A DNA stretch of 64,000 nucleotides from SYIM01 sp041182885. GTDB lineage: Bacteria > Pseudomonadota > Gammaproteobacteria > Burkholderiales > Burkholderiaceae_E. This document shows, piece after piece, positions 44,197 to 52,482 of this stretch (the first letter of the stretch is position 1; every line of letters begins with the position of its first letter). The stretch lies in the NCBI GenBank assembly GCA_049423065.1, contig JBMSQB010000003.1, positions 1-64,000 on the forward strand, read 5' to 3'. A program made the position numbers and the translations under genes. Under the pieces are notes generated by a model. That model was not told the DNA's origin. It was given only the letters and a program-made list of their open reading frames with translations, and searched no databases.

Positions 44197-44913
44197 TCAG
44201 CGCACCGCAGCGAGCGGCTTTCGGCGGCGTCCCGGATTGGCTTTGACCATCGCAAGCACGATCCTGCTCACGCCATCGGCCGCCTCCTCGATTGTCAGGC
44301 GACCTGACGGTCTGAACCAGACCTGCGACCAGCCGATGATTCCGCCAATCGACAAGGCCGTGAGATGGACGTCGTCGACCTGAAACTCGCCCGTTGTCAC
44401 GCCTTCCTGGATCAGCGCAACCAGCCGATGATCGAACTCGCGGCGCAGTCGGTTGATGGCATCCCGGTCGACCTGGTCGAGTTCCTTTTCCTCGCGGCTG
44501 TAGATGACCGCATGGGGCTGGTGCCGCAGAACGGCCTCCATGAAGTCGCGCGAAATGGCCTTGATGCGATCGGTCGCTGACCCCTGCTGCGAGCTTGCGC
44601 GATTGAGCGACTCGTGGGCAAGCTTGATTGCCCGGGAGCAGATCTCGGCAAGAATTTCGTTCTTGGAGCGGAAATAGGAATAGATGAAAGGCTTGGTGAC
44701 ATCGAGACGCTGCGCGACCTGGTCGAGTGTGGTTTGGCCATAACCCTGGTGATAGAACAGGTCGACCGCAGCCGCGACAATGCTTTCGCGCTTCAGACGC
44801 TGGACCGCGTCGCGCAGGCTCTCCGGCGCATCGGCTGACGGGGTGGCCTCGCGATCCGGTGAAGTTGCGGCGCGAGATCTTGGACGGACGGGTTTCCGAG
44901 CGGGATTGGTCAT
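44197..44913 (-). CDS. TetR-family transcriptional regulator
   Basis: A 238-residue TetR protein: about 35 basic and Pro/Ser-rich N-terminal residues, then the helix-turn-helix region (AAVDLFYHQGYGQTTLDQVAQRL with TKPFIYSYFRSKNEI) and an all-helical ligand domain. TetR repressors usually bind acyl-CoAs or pathway intermediates and release their operator. It lies within the minus-strand cluster, between the beta-oxidation genes and the SDR/BVMO pair. A 12-bp palindrome stands upstream (44989-45000) and a 16-bp palindrome at the divergent promoter (47479-47494); either may be its operator. No Shine-Dalgarno sequence is obvious. Confidence 0.9.
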   Translation of the reverse strand: MTNPARKPVRPRSRAATSPDREATPSADAPESLRDAVQRLKRESIVAAAVDLFYHQGYGQTTLDQVAQRLDVTKPFIYSYFRSKNEILAEICSRAIKLAHESLNRASSQQGSATDRIKAISRDFMEAVLRHQPHAVIYSREEKELDQVDRDAINRLRREFDHRLVALIQEGVTTGEFQVDDVHLTALSIGGIIGWSQVWFRPSGRLTIEEAADGVSRIVLAMVKANPGRRRKPLAAVR

Positions 44914-44988
44914 GGGCGTGAGGATAGCGGATCGTCAGATGAGGCATGGCGGGAGCGGCACTCTGCGCGCCGGGCAGTGCGCGATAGC

Positions 44989-45000
44989 GCAAGCGCTTGC
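44989..45000. promoter_or_regulatory. 12-bp perfect palindrome upstream of the TetR gene
   Basis: GCAAGCGCTTGC is a perfect 12-bp palindrome in the 107-base gap between the SDR stop (45021) and the TetR start (44913). Its location suits autoregulation, but it does not resemble the 47479 palindrome, so its role is open. Confidence 0.35.
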
Positions 45001-45020
45001 CGCTGGGCCGACCCGAATGG

Positions 45021-45794
45021 TCAACCATGGCTGCCGCCGTTGATCTGAATCCCCTGACCCGTGATGTGCGAGGCGAGGTCGGAGGCGAGATAGAGCATCA
45101 GGTTGGCAACTTCCTCGGGACTCGCATAGCGCCCATCCGGGATCGATGCGCTTCGACGCTGTCGCAGCGCATCGGCCTGCCCGGGGGCCTGAGCGGCCTC
45201 GATGTCGCGCAGCATGGCTGTGTCGACCGGACCCGGGCAAACGGCGTTGATGCGGATGCCCTCGCGTGCAACTTCAAGCGCAGTTGCGCGCGTAAGCCCC
45301 AGAACCGCATGTTTGCTTGCCGTGTAGGGCGCGAGCATCCGGGTGCCGGTGTAGGAAGCAAGGGATCCGGTGTTGACCACAGCGCCGCGGCGCTGACGGA
45401 TCATGACCGGAAGCGTGTGCTTCATCCCGAGATAGGTGCCGCGAACATTGATGGCCATCACCCGGTCGAAGTGCTCGTCGGTGTAATCAGTCAGCGCGGC
45501 GATATTGCCCTGCCAGCCTGCGTTATTCATCAGCACGTCAATCCGACCCCAGGTGTCGACCGCTACGCGGACGAAATTCTCAACCTGATCGGATTGGCTG
45601 ACGTCGGCCTGGACAAACCGCGCATCCGACCCGCAGTCGGTTGCAAGGGCCGCGGTTTCTTCTCCTTGCGCCGTTTGAAGGTCGACGGCCAACACCCGTG
45701 CGCCGGCGCGTGCCAGCGCCACGGCCGCTGCCCGTCCGATGCCGGTTCCGGCGCCGGTGACGATGGCGACCTGACCGCTGAAGTTGAAACTCAT
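45021..45794 (-). CDS. SDR-family NAD(P)-dependent dehydrogenase (copy 2)
   Basis: A 257-residue short-chain dehydrogenase with GAGTGIG, NNAGW and the triad NTGSLAS then YTASK. The Asp in LAVDLQTAQ favours NAD. ATG 45794 overlaps the stop of the third BVMO gene as ATGA, fixing the start. Paired with a BVMO it probably supplies the ketone from a cyclic or long-chain secondary alcohol. It is clearly different in sequence from copy 1 at 38166. Confidence 0.9.
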   Translation of the reverse strand: MSFNFSGQVAIVTGAGTGIGRAAAVALARAGARVLAVDLQTAQGEETAALATDCGSDARFVQADVSQSDQVENFVRVAVDTWGRIDVLMNNAGWQGNIAALTDYTDEHFDRVMAINVRGTYLGMKHTLPVMIRQRRGAVVNTGSLASYTGTRMLAPYTASKHAVLGLTRATALEVAREGIRINAVCPGPVDTAMLRDIEAAQAPGQADALRQRRSASIPDGRYASPEEVANLMLYLASDLASHITGQGIQINGGSHG

Positions 45795-47425
45795 TTCGCG
45801 GCAACCTCGGCGTGAGCCGTGCGGAGGGTAAAGCCTGAATAGCCGCTTTCGGCGCACTGGTGAAGCAGCCGGCGATAGCCTCGAATGCCCCCGGAGTAGG
45901 GCATGAACACCCGTGGCTTGCCCGCGATCTCCGCGCCGTTGTAATAGGAGTCGGTCGCCAGGTAAAGCGTCTCGCGTGCGCGCTCATTCACATGCCTGAC
46001 CCAGTCGATCTCGGCCTGCGCATCGGCCTCGTATTCGACGATGCCCCGATCGTCCATGGTGTTGAGGAGCGTTGCCAGCCAGTCGATCTGCTCTTCGATC
46101 GACACCATGACATTGCTGAGCAGCGAGGGACTTCCCGGGCCGACCACGATGAGCAGGTTGGGGAATCCGTTGACCGATACGCCCAACTGAGTGATGGGAC
46201 CGGCGGCCCACTTTTCGCGAAGCGTTATTCCGCCGCGGCCAACGATGTCGGGCTTCAGCAGCGATCCGGTGAAGGCGTCAAAGCCAGTGGCGAAAATGAT
46301 GACGTCGAGGTCGTGATGCTTGGCGGCCGTGCGAATGCCCGTGGGCGTGAATTCCAGAATGGGTGATTCGCGAACGTCGGCGAGTTCGACATTGGGGCGA
46401 TTGAAGGCTTCGAAGTAACCGCTGTCGACCGATGGACGCCTTGCTGCGAACGGATGGCCCTTGGGCGTGAGCTTCTCCCGCACGACGGGATCGTTGACCC
46501 TGGCGCGGATTTTCTTTCGAATGAATTCAGCTGCTGTCTCGTTGGCTGCCTGATTGAGCAGAATGTCGTAGTAGGCGAGTGCAAAGCCAAACCCCAGGCG
46601 GTTCCAGGCTGCCTCATACACCTGCTCGCGCTCTTCTGCACTGGCTTCAAGCGCGGAAGTCCGGTTCGGTACGAACCCCAGGCCGGTGGGAGATTGGCGG
46701 GCGCGCGCCCGGCGCTCGGCGTAATGTGCCTTGACCTGCTGGTCTTCCGCTTCGCTCACCGGTGCATTGGCGGCGGGAATGCTGTAGTTGGGCGTGCGCT
46801 GGAATACCGTGACATGTCGCGCTTCACGTGCGATGACCGGCGTCATCTGCATGCCGGAGGAGCCTGTTCCAATAATGCCCACACGCTGGCCGGCAAATGA
46901 CACCCGCTCGCGAGGCCACTCGCCGCTGTGGATGATGCGTCCGCCAAAGGATCCCTGGCCGGGATAGTCGGGCGATTTGGTGGTGGACAACTGTCCCACG
47001 CAGAGCACCAGATGCCGTGCGCTCCACTGGCGCCCAGTGTGTGCGGTGACCAGCCAGCGCGAGCTGAGTTCATCGAACCGCGCCGAGGTCATGCGCAGGT
47101 TGAAGGCGATGTCCCGCCTGAGATCGAAGCGCTCTGCCACATGCCGGATATAGCGGAGGATCTCCGGTTGCGTGGCGTAGCGCTCGCTCCAACGCCAGGA
47201 CTGTTCGAGTTCTGGCGAAAAGCTGTAGGAGTAGTCGTAGCTTTCGACGTCGCACCGGGCGCCGGGATAGCCGTTGTGGAGCCAGACACCGCCCACATCG
47301 TCGCTGGCTTCAATGACCTGCACACGCTTGCCTGACTGCCTGAGGGTATAGAGGGCTCTCAATCCCGCAAAGCCTGCGCCGACCACCAGGGCGTCGATGC
47401 TGTCGATCACTTGTCGGGACTCCAT
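45791..47425 (-). CDS. Type I Baeyer-Villiger monooxygenase (copy 3)
   Basis: A 544-residue BVMO with FAD motif GAGFAGL, GTGSSG and fingerprint residues Phe160, Gly162, His166, Trp170. ATG 47425 is used; an in-frame GTG at 47437 is an alternative, and neither has a good ribosome binding site. It is the first gene of the minus-strand cluster and lies directly behind the divergent promoter with the 16-bp palindrome. It is less like copies 1 and 2 than they are like each other, as judged by eye (GGRIIHSGEWP against GxxxHTGRWP). Confidence 0.9.
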   Translation of the reverse strand: MESRQVIDSIDALVVGAGFAGLRALYTLRQSGKRVQVIEASDDVGGVWLHNGYPGARCDVESYDYSYSFSPELEQSWRWSERYATQPEILRYIRHVAERFDLRRDIAFNLRMTSARFDELSSRWLVTAHTGRQWSARHLVLCVGQLSTTKSPDYPGQGSFGGRIIHSGEWPRERVSFAGQRVGIIGTGSSGMQMTPVIAREARHVTVFQRTPNYSIPAANAPVSEAEDQQVKAHYAERRARARQSPTGLGFVPNRTSALEASAEEREQVYEAAWNRLGFGFALAYYDILLNQAANETAAEFIRKKIRARVNDPVVREKLTPKGHPFAARRPSVDSGYFEAFNRPNVELADVRESPILEFTPTGIRTAAKHHDLDVIIFATGFDAFTGSLLKPDIVGRGGITLREKWAAGPITQLGVSVNGFPNLLIVVGPGSPSLLSNVMVSIEEQIDWLATLLNTMDDRGIVEYEADAQAEIDWVRHVNERARETLYLATDSYYNGAEIAGKPRVFMPYSGGIRGYRRLLHQCAESGYSGFTLRTAHAEVAAK

Positions 47426-47467
47426 TTGATGGTGCACATCGTTGCTGACTTGGCCGTCTCGGATTGA

Positions 47468-47517
47468 TTGAGATCTTCCATAAAGTACATTATGCTACCC
47501 ATCAGTAGATATTTCAA
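47468..47517. promoter_or_regulatory. Overlapping divergent promoters with shared palindromic operator
   Basis: Plus strand: TTGAGA (47468-47473), 17 bases, TATGCT (47491-47496). Minus strand: TTGAAA (47517-47512), 17 bases, CATAAT (47494-47489). The palindrome CATAAAGTACATTATG (47479-47494, 14 of 16 positions symmetric) covers both -10 regions. A protein bound there would block both promoters, which drive the BVMO cluster and the CoA ligase/nitrile hydratase cluster. Confidence 0.65.
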
Positions 47518-47530
47518 GCGGCGGGTAAAA

Positions 47531-49249
47531 ATGGGTCTTCGAAGTGTGTCTCAACGTCAGGCCGCGCTGCTGCAGCGGCATCCAACGTGGATCGCCCGCA
47601 CGCTCGATCAGGCGTTTGACGCGATGGCAGAGACGATCCCGGATCACGACTGTGTCGTGACCGACTCTCGAAGCTACAGTTATCGCGACATTCAGGTTTG
47701 GTCGTCCCGGCTTGCAGCCGGCTTGATCGCGGTGGGTGTGCAGCCCGGCGAACATGTCGCGCTTCTGATGGGGAACTATCCAGAGTTCGTAGCCTGCAAG
47801 CTCGCCATCTCGCGCGTCGGCGCAGTGGCTGTGCCGATCAACTTTCTGAATCGCCGCGACGAACTCGGCTATGTGTTGCGCCAGTCCGATGCGGTGCTGC
47901 TCATCACCATGAACCGCTTCCGGGGACTCGACTATCTGCGCTTTCTTGATGAGCTCGCGCCGGGGTGGCCAGTGGCTGCTGGAGGAGAGGCGTTTCCGCG
48001 GCTGCGGGGCGTGGTGGCCTTCGCCACCGATCATGATCGGCTGCCGCCCGGTGTGCCCGATCTGAATACTTTGGGGGAGGGGCTTTCCGCGCTCCCGTCG
48101 GCGACGTGCGCGTCGCCGCACAGCCTGTGCGACATCATCTACACATCGGGCACCACGGGTTCACCCAAGGGCGTAATGATCACGCACGACATGATGCTGC
48201 GAACAGCCTTCGGCAGTACCTGGGGCCGTGCGTTCGAGACTGGGCGTCGAATCCTGTTCTCGCTTCCGATGTACCACGTCTACGGATATGTAGAAGGGTT
48301 GCTTGCAGCGCTGTTCGCTGGGGGCGCCATCATTCCGCAGCTCAAGTTCGACGCCGCGGACACGCTTGAAGGCATTCGCCGGCATGGCGCAACCGACATC
48401 CTGCTCATCCCCACGATGACGCTCGCCCTGATCGATGAGCAAAAGCGCGAGCGCCGCGAACTTCCTTCGTTGCTTTCCATGATTTCATCGGGTGGTCGGT
48501 CGCCGGCAACGATCTGGGATCAGATCGATCGCTACCTGGGGCCGGTGGAGCTTACCTCTGGCTACGGCATGACCGAGGTGACTGCATCGAGCACGGTGAC
48601 CCGTCCCGACGATCCTCGCGAGCGTCTGCTGAACACCAATGGACGTCTGCGCGATGTGGGCCCAGCGGCCGCCGACATCGCGGGTGCGCGTCTGGTCAGC
48701 TATCGCGTGGTCGATCCCGAAACCGGTCTGGAGGTGGCCCCGGGCGAAGTCGGCGAGCTGCTCGCGCGCGGCCCTGGCGTCACCTCGGGGTACTACAACA
48801 AGCCCGAAGCCACAGCCGAGGCCTTCACGGCCGATGGCTGGTTCCGAACCGGCGACCTTGGACGGATTGACGCTGACCATTACCTGACTCTGGTCGGGCG
48901 GCGCAAGGAGTCCTATCGCTGCGGCGGTGAGCTGGTCATGCCTACCGAGGTGGAGGATCTCCTGGTGACGCATCCGGCCGTCGTCCAGGCGCATGTGGTG
49001 CCGATTGCAGACGAGCGAATGGGTGAGGTGGGTGTCCTGTTCGTGGTCGTGCGCGAGTCACCTTCCGTCTCTGACGAGGCACTGATCGATCTCTGCCGCG
49101 AGCGACTCGCCCGATTCAAGATTCCCCGGCACGTCATCCGGATCGCTGCCGAAGACATTCCGGTCACGCCCTCCGGTCGCGCGCGCAAGTTTCTGCTGTC
49201 CGAGATCGCTGCCAAACGGCTCGGTCTACCCACTTCACATCACGTCTGA
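47531..49249 (+). CDS. AMP-dependent acyl-CoA synthetase
   Basis: A 572-residue ANL enzyme with P-loop IYTSGTTGSPKG, GYGMTEVTAS, GDLGRIDADH and a C-terminal PSGRARK lysine. The frame is open from 47468, but ATG 47531 is preferred because the predicted plus-strand transcript begins near 47503 and the protein then starts just before the ANL core. It heads the plus-strand cluster and probably activates the acid that the MaoC and crotonase proteins process. Its ligase partner set differs from the minus-strand cluster. Confidence 0.88.
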   Translation: MGLRSVSQRQAALLQRHPTWIARTLDQAFDAMAETIPDHDCVVTDSRSYSYRDIQVWSSRLAAGLIAVGVQPGEHVALLMGNYPEFVACKLAISRVGAVAVPINFLNRRDELGYVLRQSDAVLLITMNRFRGLDYLRFLDELAPGWPVAAGGEAFPRLRGVVAFATDHDRLPPGVPDLNTLGEGLSALPSATCASPHSLCDIIYTSGTTGSPKGVMITHDMMLRTAFGSTWGRAFETGRRILFSLPMYHVYGYVEGLLAALFAGGAIIPQLKFDAADTLEGIRRHGATDILLIPTMTLALIDEQKRERRELPSLLSMISSGGRSPATIWDQIDRYLGPVELTSGYGMTEVTASSTVTRPDDPRERLLNTNGRLRDVGPAAADIAGARLVSYRVVDPETGLEVAPGEVGELLARGPGVTSGYYNKPEATAEAFTADGWFRTGDLGRIDADHYLTLVGRRKESYRCGGELVMPTEVEDLLVTHPAVVQAHVVPIADERMGEVGVLFVVVRESPSVSDEALIDLCRERLARFKIPRHVIRIAAEDIPVTPSGRARKFLLSEIAAKRLGLPTSHHV

Positions 49250-49295
49250 CTCTTCCACATCCGACCCTTCTCTTTCTGGCACAGGAGCCATCACG

Positions 49296-49742
49296 ATGCA
49301 GCAAACCATACAGGGCCGTTCGGTTCACGGTCTGATCAATCGCGACACGCCTGTTGGCCATGTGCTGGTGGGTGTGCGAAAGCGCGCGGCCATCCAGTTG
49401 ATGGGGTCGCGTCTCTGGGGCCGCTTCAATCCCAACCACTGGGACCCTGTTTATGCGGCCGAAACCGGACTTCGGGCGCCGATCCAGACCGGCGAGATGT
49501 CCTCGGCCTACATCGCTGAAATGTGCGTCAACCATTTCGGCGCAGCGATGTTTCGAAACGCGAGGGTGGTCTGCAAGTACATCGCTTCCACGCACGCAAA
49601 CGAGGTCATCACCACGCATGGTCGAGTATCGGCCAAGACCCCCAAGGGCAATGGCTTCCGATTCACGGTCGAGGTCTGGGCCGATAACGAGCAGGGCGAG
49701 AAAAAAACTGTGGGTACGGTGGAAGTGGATGTCGGCGTCTGA
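49296..49742 (+). CDS. MaoC-like hot-dog protein A (has motif His, lacks motif Asp)
   Basis: A 148-residue hot-dog protein of the MaoC/R-hydratase type. The hydratase-2 motif DxNPxH appears as RFNPNH, so His48 is kept and the catalytic Asp is replaced by Arg43. AGGAG stands nine bases before the ATG. The next gene encodes a second hot-dog protein with the opposite loss, so the two may form one heteromeric double-hot-dog hydratase, comparable in plan to ChsH1-ChsH2. They are separated by 48 bases. Confidence 0.78.
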   Translation: MQQTIQGRSVHGLINRDTPVGHVLVGVRKRAAIQLMGSRLWGRFNPNHWDPVYAAETGLRAPIQTGEMSSAYIAEMCVNHFGAAMFRNARVVCKYIASTHANEVITTHGRVSAKTPKGNGFRFTVEVWADNEQGEKKTVGTVEVDVGV

Positions 49743-49790
49743 TGCCCAATCCCGCGCAGCCCCCCTTGATAAAGCTGACAGGTGCACACC

Positions 49791-50327
49791 ATGAGCGTTG
49801 AAACCGTAAAAACCGACTCACTGATGCCGATGACCGAGATCCAGATCCAGCAGACGCGAGCGTTCGTAGACAGTCTGCAGAGCGAATGCCAGACGTACTG
49901 GGACATGGTCAATGTGGGAGACGAGTTGTCGCGAGACCTCCACATCACGCCGGAGCTTGTGATCCTGTATGCCGATGCGGTGGAGGACTACAACCCGTGG
50001 TACGAGGGGTGGAAGATGAACACCTGGTATGTGCCGGGCGAATCACCGTTTGGCGGGGCCATCGTTCCGCCGCTACTCGTTTCACATTTTGTGCTGTCGG
50101 TTCAGTTTGACCACACCAAGCCGTTTGCAATTGGCTCGATTCACACCTTCCATGAATCCGAAATTCTCGAACCGATTCCGGTGGGTGCAACGGTGCGCAT
50201 TTCTGCGCGGGCGATCGACAAGTTCATCAAGCGCGAGCGCCGCTACGTGCGCCATGAAGTGCTGGTGACCGATGTTCGGAACGGAACGCTTTACTTCCGC
50301 GAGGTCCGCGATATTCTGTCGCGATGA
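49791..50327 (+). CDS. MaoC-like hot-dog protein B (has motif Asp, lacks motif His)
   Basis: A 178-residue hot-dog protein of the MaoC N-terminal type. The motif DxNPxH reads DYNPWY: Asp66 is kept and His is replaced by Tyr71. ATG 49791 is preferred to GTG 49782 since AGGTG lies at proper distance from it. It overlaps the next (crotonase) gene by 4 bases. Function as hydratase or as acyl-CoA binder in complex with protein A is plausible, not shown. Confidence 0.78.
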   Translation: MSVETVKTDSLMPMTEIQIQQTRAFVDSLQSECQTYWDMVNVGDELSRDLHITPELVILYADAVEDYNPWYEGWKMNTWYVPGESPFGGAIVPPLLVSHFVLSVQFDHTKPFAIGSIHTFHESEILEPIPVGATVRISARAIDKFIKRERRYVRHEVLVTDVRNGTLYFREVRDILSR

Positions 50328-51151
50328 CCGTCATGCATTACTCCGATTTCCAGCACATCCTGTTCGAGCACCGGCCCGATGGTGTCCTGCTCGCAACCCT
50401 CAATCGGCCGGCGGCCATGAACGCCACCGACGCACGGCTCCATTTCGAGCTGTCCAGACTCTGGGGCGTGGTGGCCGACGATCCCGCCGTGAAGGTGGTG
50501 GTCGTCACCGGAGCCGGTGAGCGCGCGTTTTCCGCAGGGGGTGACCTCTCCTGGATCCAGGAAATGATCGGCAACGCCGACCAGATCGCCCATCTTCAGA
50601 AAGAGGCGGCCGACCTGGTCTACAACATCCTTGCCTGCGACAAGCCCATCATCTCGGCCATCAACGGCACCGCGGTGGGCGCCGGGCTTGCGGTGGCGCT
50701 GCTTGCCGATATCAGCATCATGGCGGAGGACGCGCGCCTCTCCGACGGGCACGTACGGCTCGGGGTGGCGGCCGGCGACCACGCAGCCATCATCTGGCCG
50801 CTGCTCTGCGGCGTCGCCAAGGCCAAGTACTACCTCATGACCGCCGATTTCATCGACGGCCGAGAGGCCGAGCGGATCGGTCTGGTCACGGCATGCGTCC
50901 CGCGAGACGAGGTGTTGCCGCGTGCGCTCGCCGTCGCAGAGCGGTTGGCTGCGGGCAGCCAAAGCGCCATTCGAGGCACCAAACAGGCCATCAATCAATG
51001 GATGCGAATGGCGGGCCCCATTTTCGATCATTCGCTTGCGCTCGAGATGCTGGGGTTCCTGGGCCCCGATGCGCGAGAGGGGCTGGCTGCGGTGCGCGAA
51101 AAGCGGGCACCGAACTTTCCCAGCGCAAGGCCTCCGGGCTCAGGCACATAA
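50324..51151 (+). CDS. Enoyl-CoA hydratase/isomerase family protein (copy 2)
   Basis: A 275-residue crotonase with oxyanion-hole segments SAGGDLSW and GTAVGAGLA. The region that holds the catalytic Glu in crotonase reads LSDGHVRLGVAAGDHAA, lacking that Glu; this pattern occurs in a crotonase subgroup whose reaction I cannot name. It is translationally coupled to the hot-dog gene upstream and followed 15 bases later by the nitrile hydratase genes. Confidence 0.85.
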   Translation: MTVMHYSDFQHILFEHRPDGVLLATLNRPAAMNATDARLHFELSRLWGVVADDPAVKVVVVTGAGERAFSAGGDLSWIQEMIGNADQIAHLQKEAADLVYNILACDKPIISAINGTAVGAGLAVALLADISIMAEDARLSDGHVRLGVAAGDHAAIIWPLLCGVAKAKYYLMTADFIDGREAERIGLVTACVPRDEVLPRALAVAERLAAGSQSAIRGTKQAINQWMRMAGPIFDHSLALEMLGFLGPDAREGLAAVREKRAPNFPSARPPGSGT

Positions 51152-51166
51152 CGGCATGGTCTTCCC

Positions 51167-51793
51167 ATGAGTCAGGATGGCGACCAGGGCCGGATCAATC
51201 GCGAGCTTGAAGCGCGGGTCAACGCGCTCGAGTCGCTGCTGATCGAGAAATCCCTGGTCGATCGCCAGGCGCTGCAGGCCATCCTCGATCTGTATGAAAC
51301 CCGGATCGGACCCCGCAATGGGGCACGGGTGGTGGCGCGTGCGTGGGTCGATCCGCTGTTCAAGGCAAGGCTTCTGTCCACGCCCGATGAAGCCATCTCG
51401 TCCATGGGATACACCGGGCGTCAGGGGGAGCATGTGGTGGTGGTTGAAAACACCCCTCGGATCCACAACCTGGTGGTCTGCACGCTGTGCTCCTGCTATC
51501 CATGGCCGCTCCTGGGCCTGCCCCCCGGCTGGTACAAGTCGGCGCCCTACCGGGCGCGTGCCGTGATCGATCCGCGTGGTGTGCTTGCGGAGTTCGGGCT
51601 GCATCTGCCGGCTGACACCCAGATCCAGGTTTGGGACTCCAACGCCGAGGTCCGCTACCTGGTGCTACCCATGCAACCCGCTGGCACTGCGCATCTGTCA
51701 GAGGAGGCGCTCGCCGAACTGATCAGCCGCAACGCAATGATTGGCACCGACATTGTTCGCGCGCCGGGCCCGCGTTCCGAGGTGTCGCCTTGA
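51167..51793 (+). CDS. nthA: Nitrile hydratase alpha subunit (cobalt type)
   Basis: Nitrile hydratase hydrates a nitrile to an amide in the cytosol. The 208-residue alpha subunit contains the metal claw CTLCSC at residues 105-110; the Thr after the first Cys is the cobalt-type signature (Ser in iron types). Cys108 and Cys110 correspond to the positions oxidised to sulfinate/sulfenate in known enzymes. Conserved YPWPLLGLPPGWYKS follows. The beta subunit and accessory genes follow directly, in the order alpha-beta-accessory. No amidase gene is seen in the window. Confidence 0.95.
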   Translation: MSQDGDQGRINRELEARVNALESLLIEKSLVDRQALQAILDLYETRIGPRNGARVVARAWVDPLFKARLLSTPDEAISSMGYTGRQGEHVVVVENTPRIHNLVVCTLCSCYPWPLLGLPPGWYKSAPYRARAVIDPRGVLAEFGLHLPADTQIQVWDSNAEVRYLVLPMQPAGTAHLSEEALAELISRNAMIGTDIVRAPGPRSEVSP

Positions 51794-52482
51794 ACGGTCT
51801 GCACGACATGGGCGGCATGCAGTGTTTCGGCCGTGTGGAGCAGGAGCCGGGCGAGCCGCTGTTTCACCATGACTGGGAACGTCGTGCGTTTGCGCTCACG
51901 TTGGCACTGGGTGCAGGGGGTTGCTGGAATATCGATGCGTCGCGCTTTGTGCGCGAAAGTCTTCCACCCTCGATCTATCTTGGGGGCGGTTACTACCGGA
52001 TCTGGCTGGAGGCTCTGCAACAGCTGATCGAGGCGAGGGGCCTGCTGAGTAGCGCTGAATTGGCATCGGGCCAGGTGCAAGCCGATTCCCGGGTGCCCGC
52101 ACAGTTCCGACAGCTCGCTGGCGAGTCGGTTGAGGCGCTCTTCTCGCGTGGTTGGCCTTCCACCCGAGAGGCCGCAGCGCCTGCACAGTTCATGGTCGGC
52201 CAGCGGGTTCGCACGATCAACGCGCATCCGGCCACTCACACCCGGCTCCCCCGCTATGCGCGGGGGCGTATCGGCACCATCACCGCCGTGCGCGGCGTTC
52301 ATGTGTTTCCTGATACCAACGCGCTCTTTCAGGGCGAGCAGCCCGACTGGCTGTACGCGGTCAGGTTCGAAGCCGCAGAGCTCTGGGGCCCCGACACCAC
52401 TGCAGCCTGTGTCTATCTCGACTGCTGGCAGTCGTACCTGCTTGCCGACACGGCTCCGGATGCCAATGAATCCTGCGCGTGA
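51790..52482 (+). CDS. nthB: Nitrile hydratase beta subunit
   Basis: A 230-residue beta subunit that forms the substrate pocket with alpha. The family N-terminus (NGLHDMGGMQCFG) requires the TTG start at 51790, which overlaps the alpha stop as TTGA and is preceded by GAGGTG; the open frame from 51631 is an artefact. Both halves are complete: helical N-terminal domain and C-terminal SH3-like barrel (VGQRVRTIN to LDCWQSYL). TTG use and overlap suggest tight coupling to alpha. Confidence 0.92.
   Translation: MNGLHDMGGMQCFGRVEQEPGEPLFHHDWERRAFALTLALGAGGCWNIDASRFVRESLPPSIYLGGGYYRIWLEALQQLIEARGLLSSAELASGQVQADSRVPAQFRQLAGESVEALFSRGWPSTREAAAPAQFMVGQRVRTINAHPATHTRLPRYARGRIGTITAVRGVHVFPDTNALFQGEQPDWLYAVRFEAAELWGPDTTAACVYLDCWQSYLLADTAPDANESCA

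Noticed and set aside
51631..51789. N-terminal extension of the nitrile hydratase beta frame
   Set aside because: The family N-terminus begins at the TTG overlapping the alpha stop; the extension is the alpha gene read in another frame.
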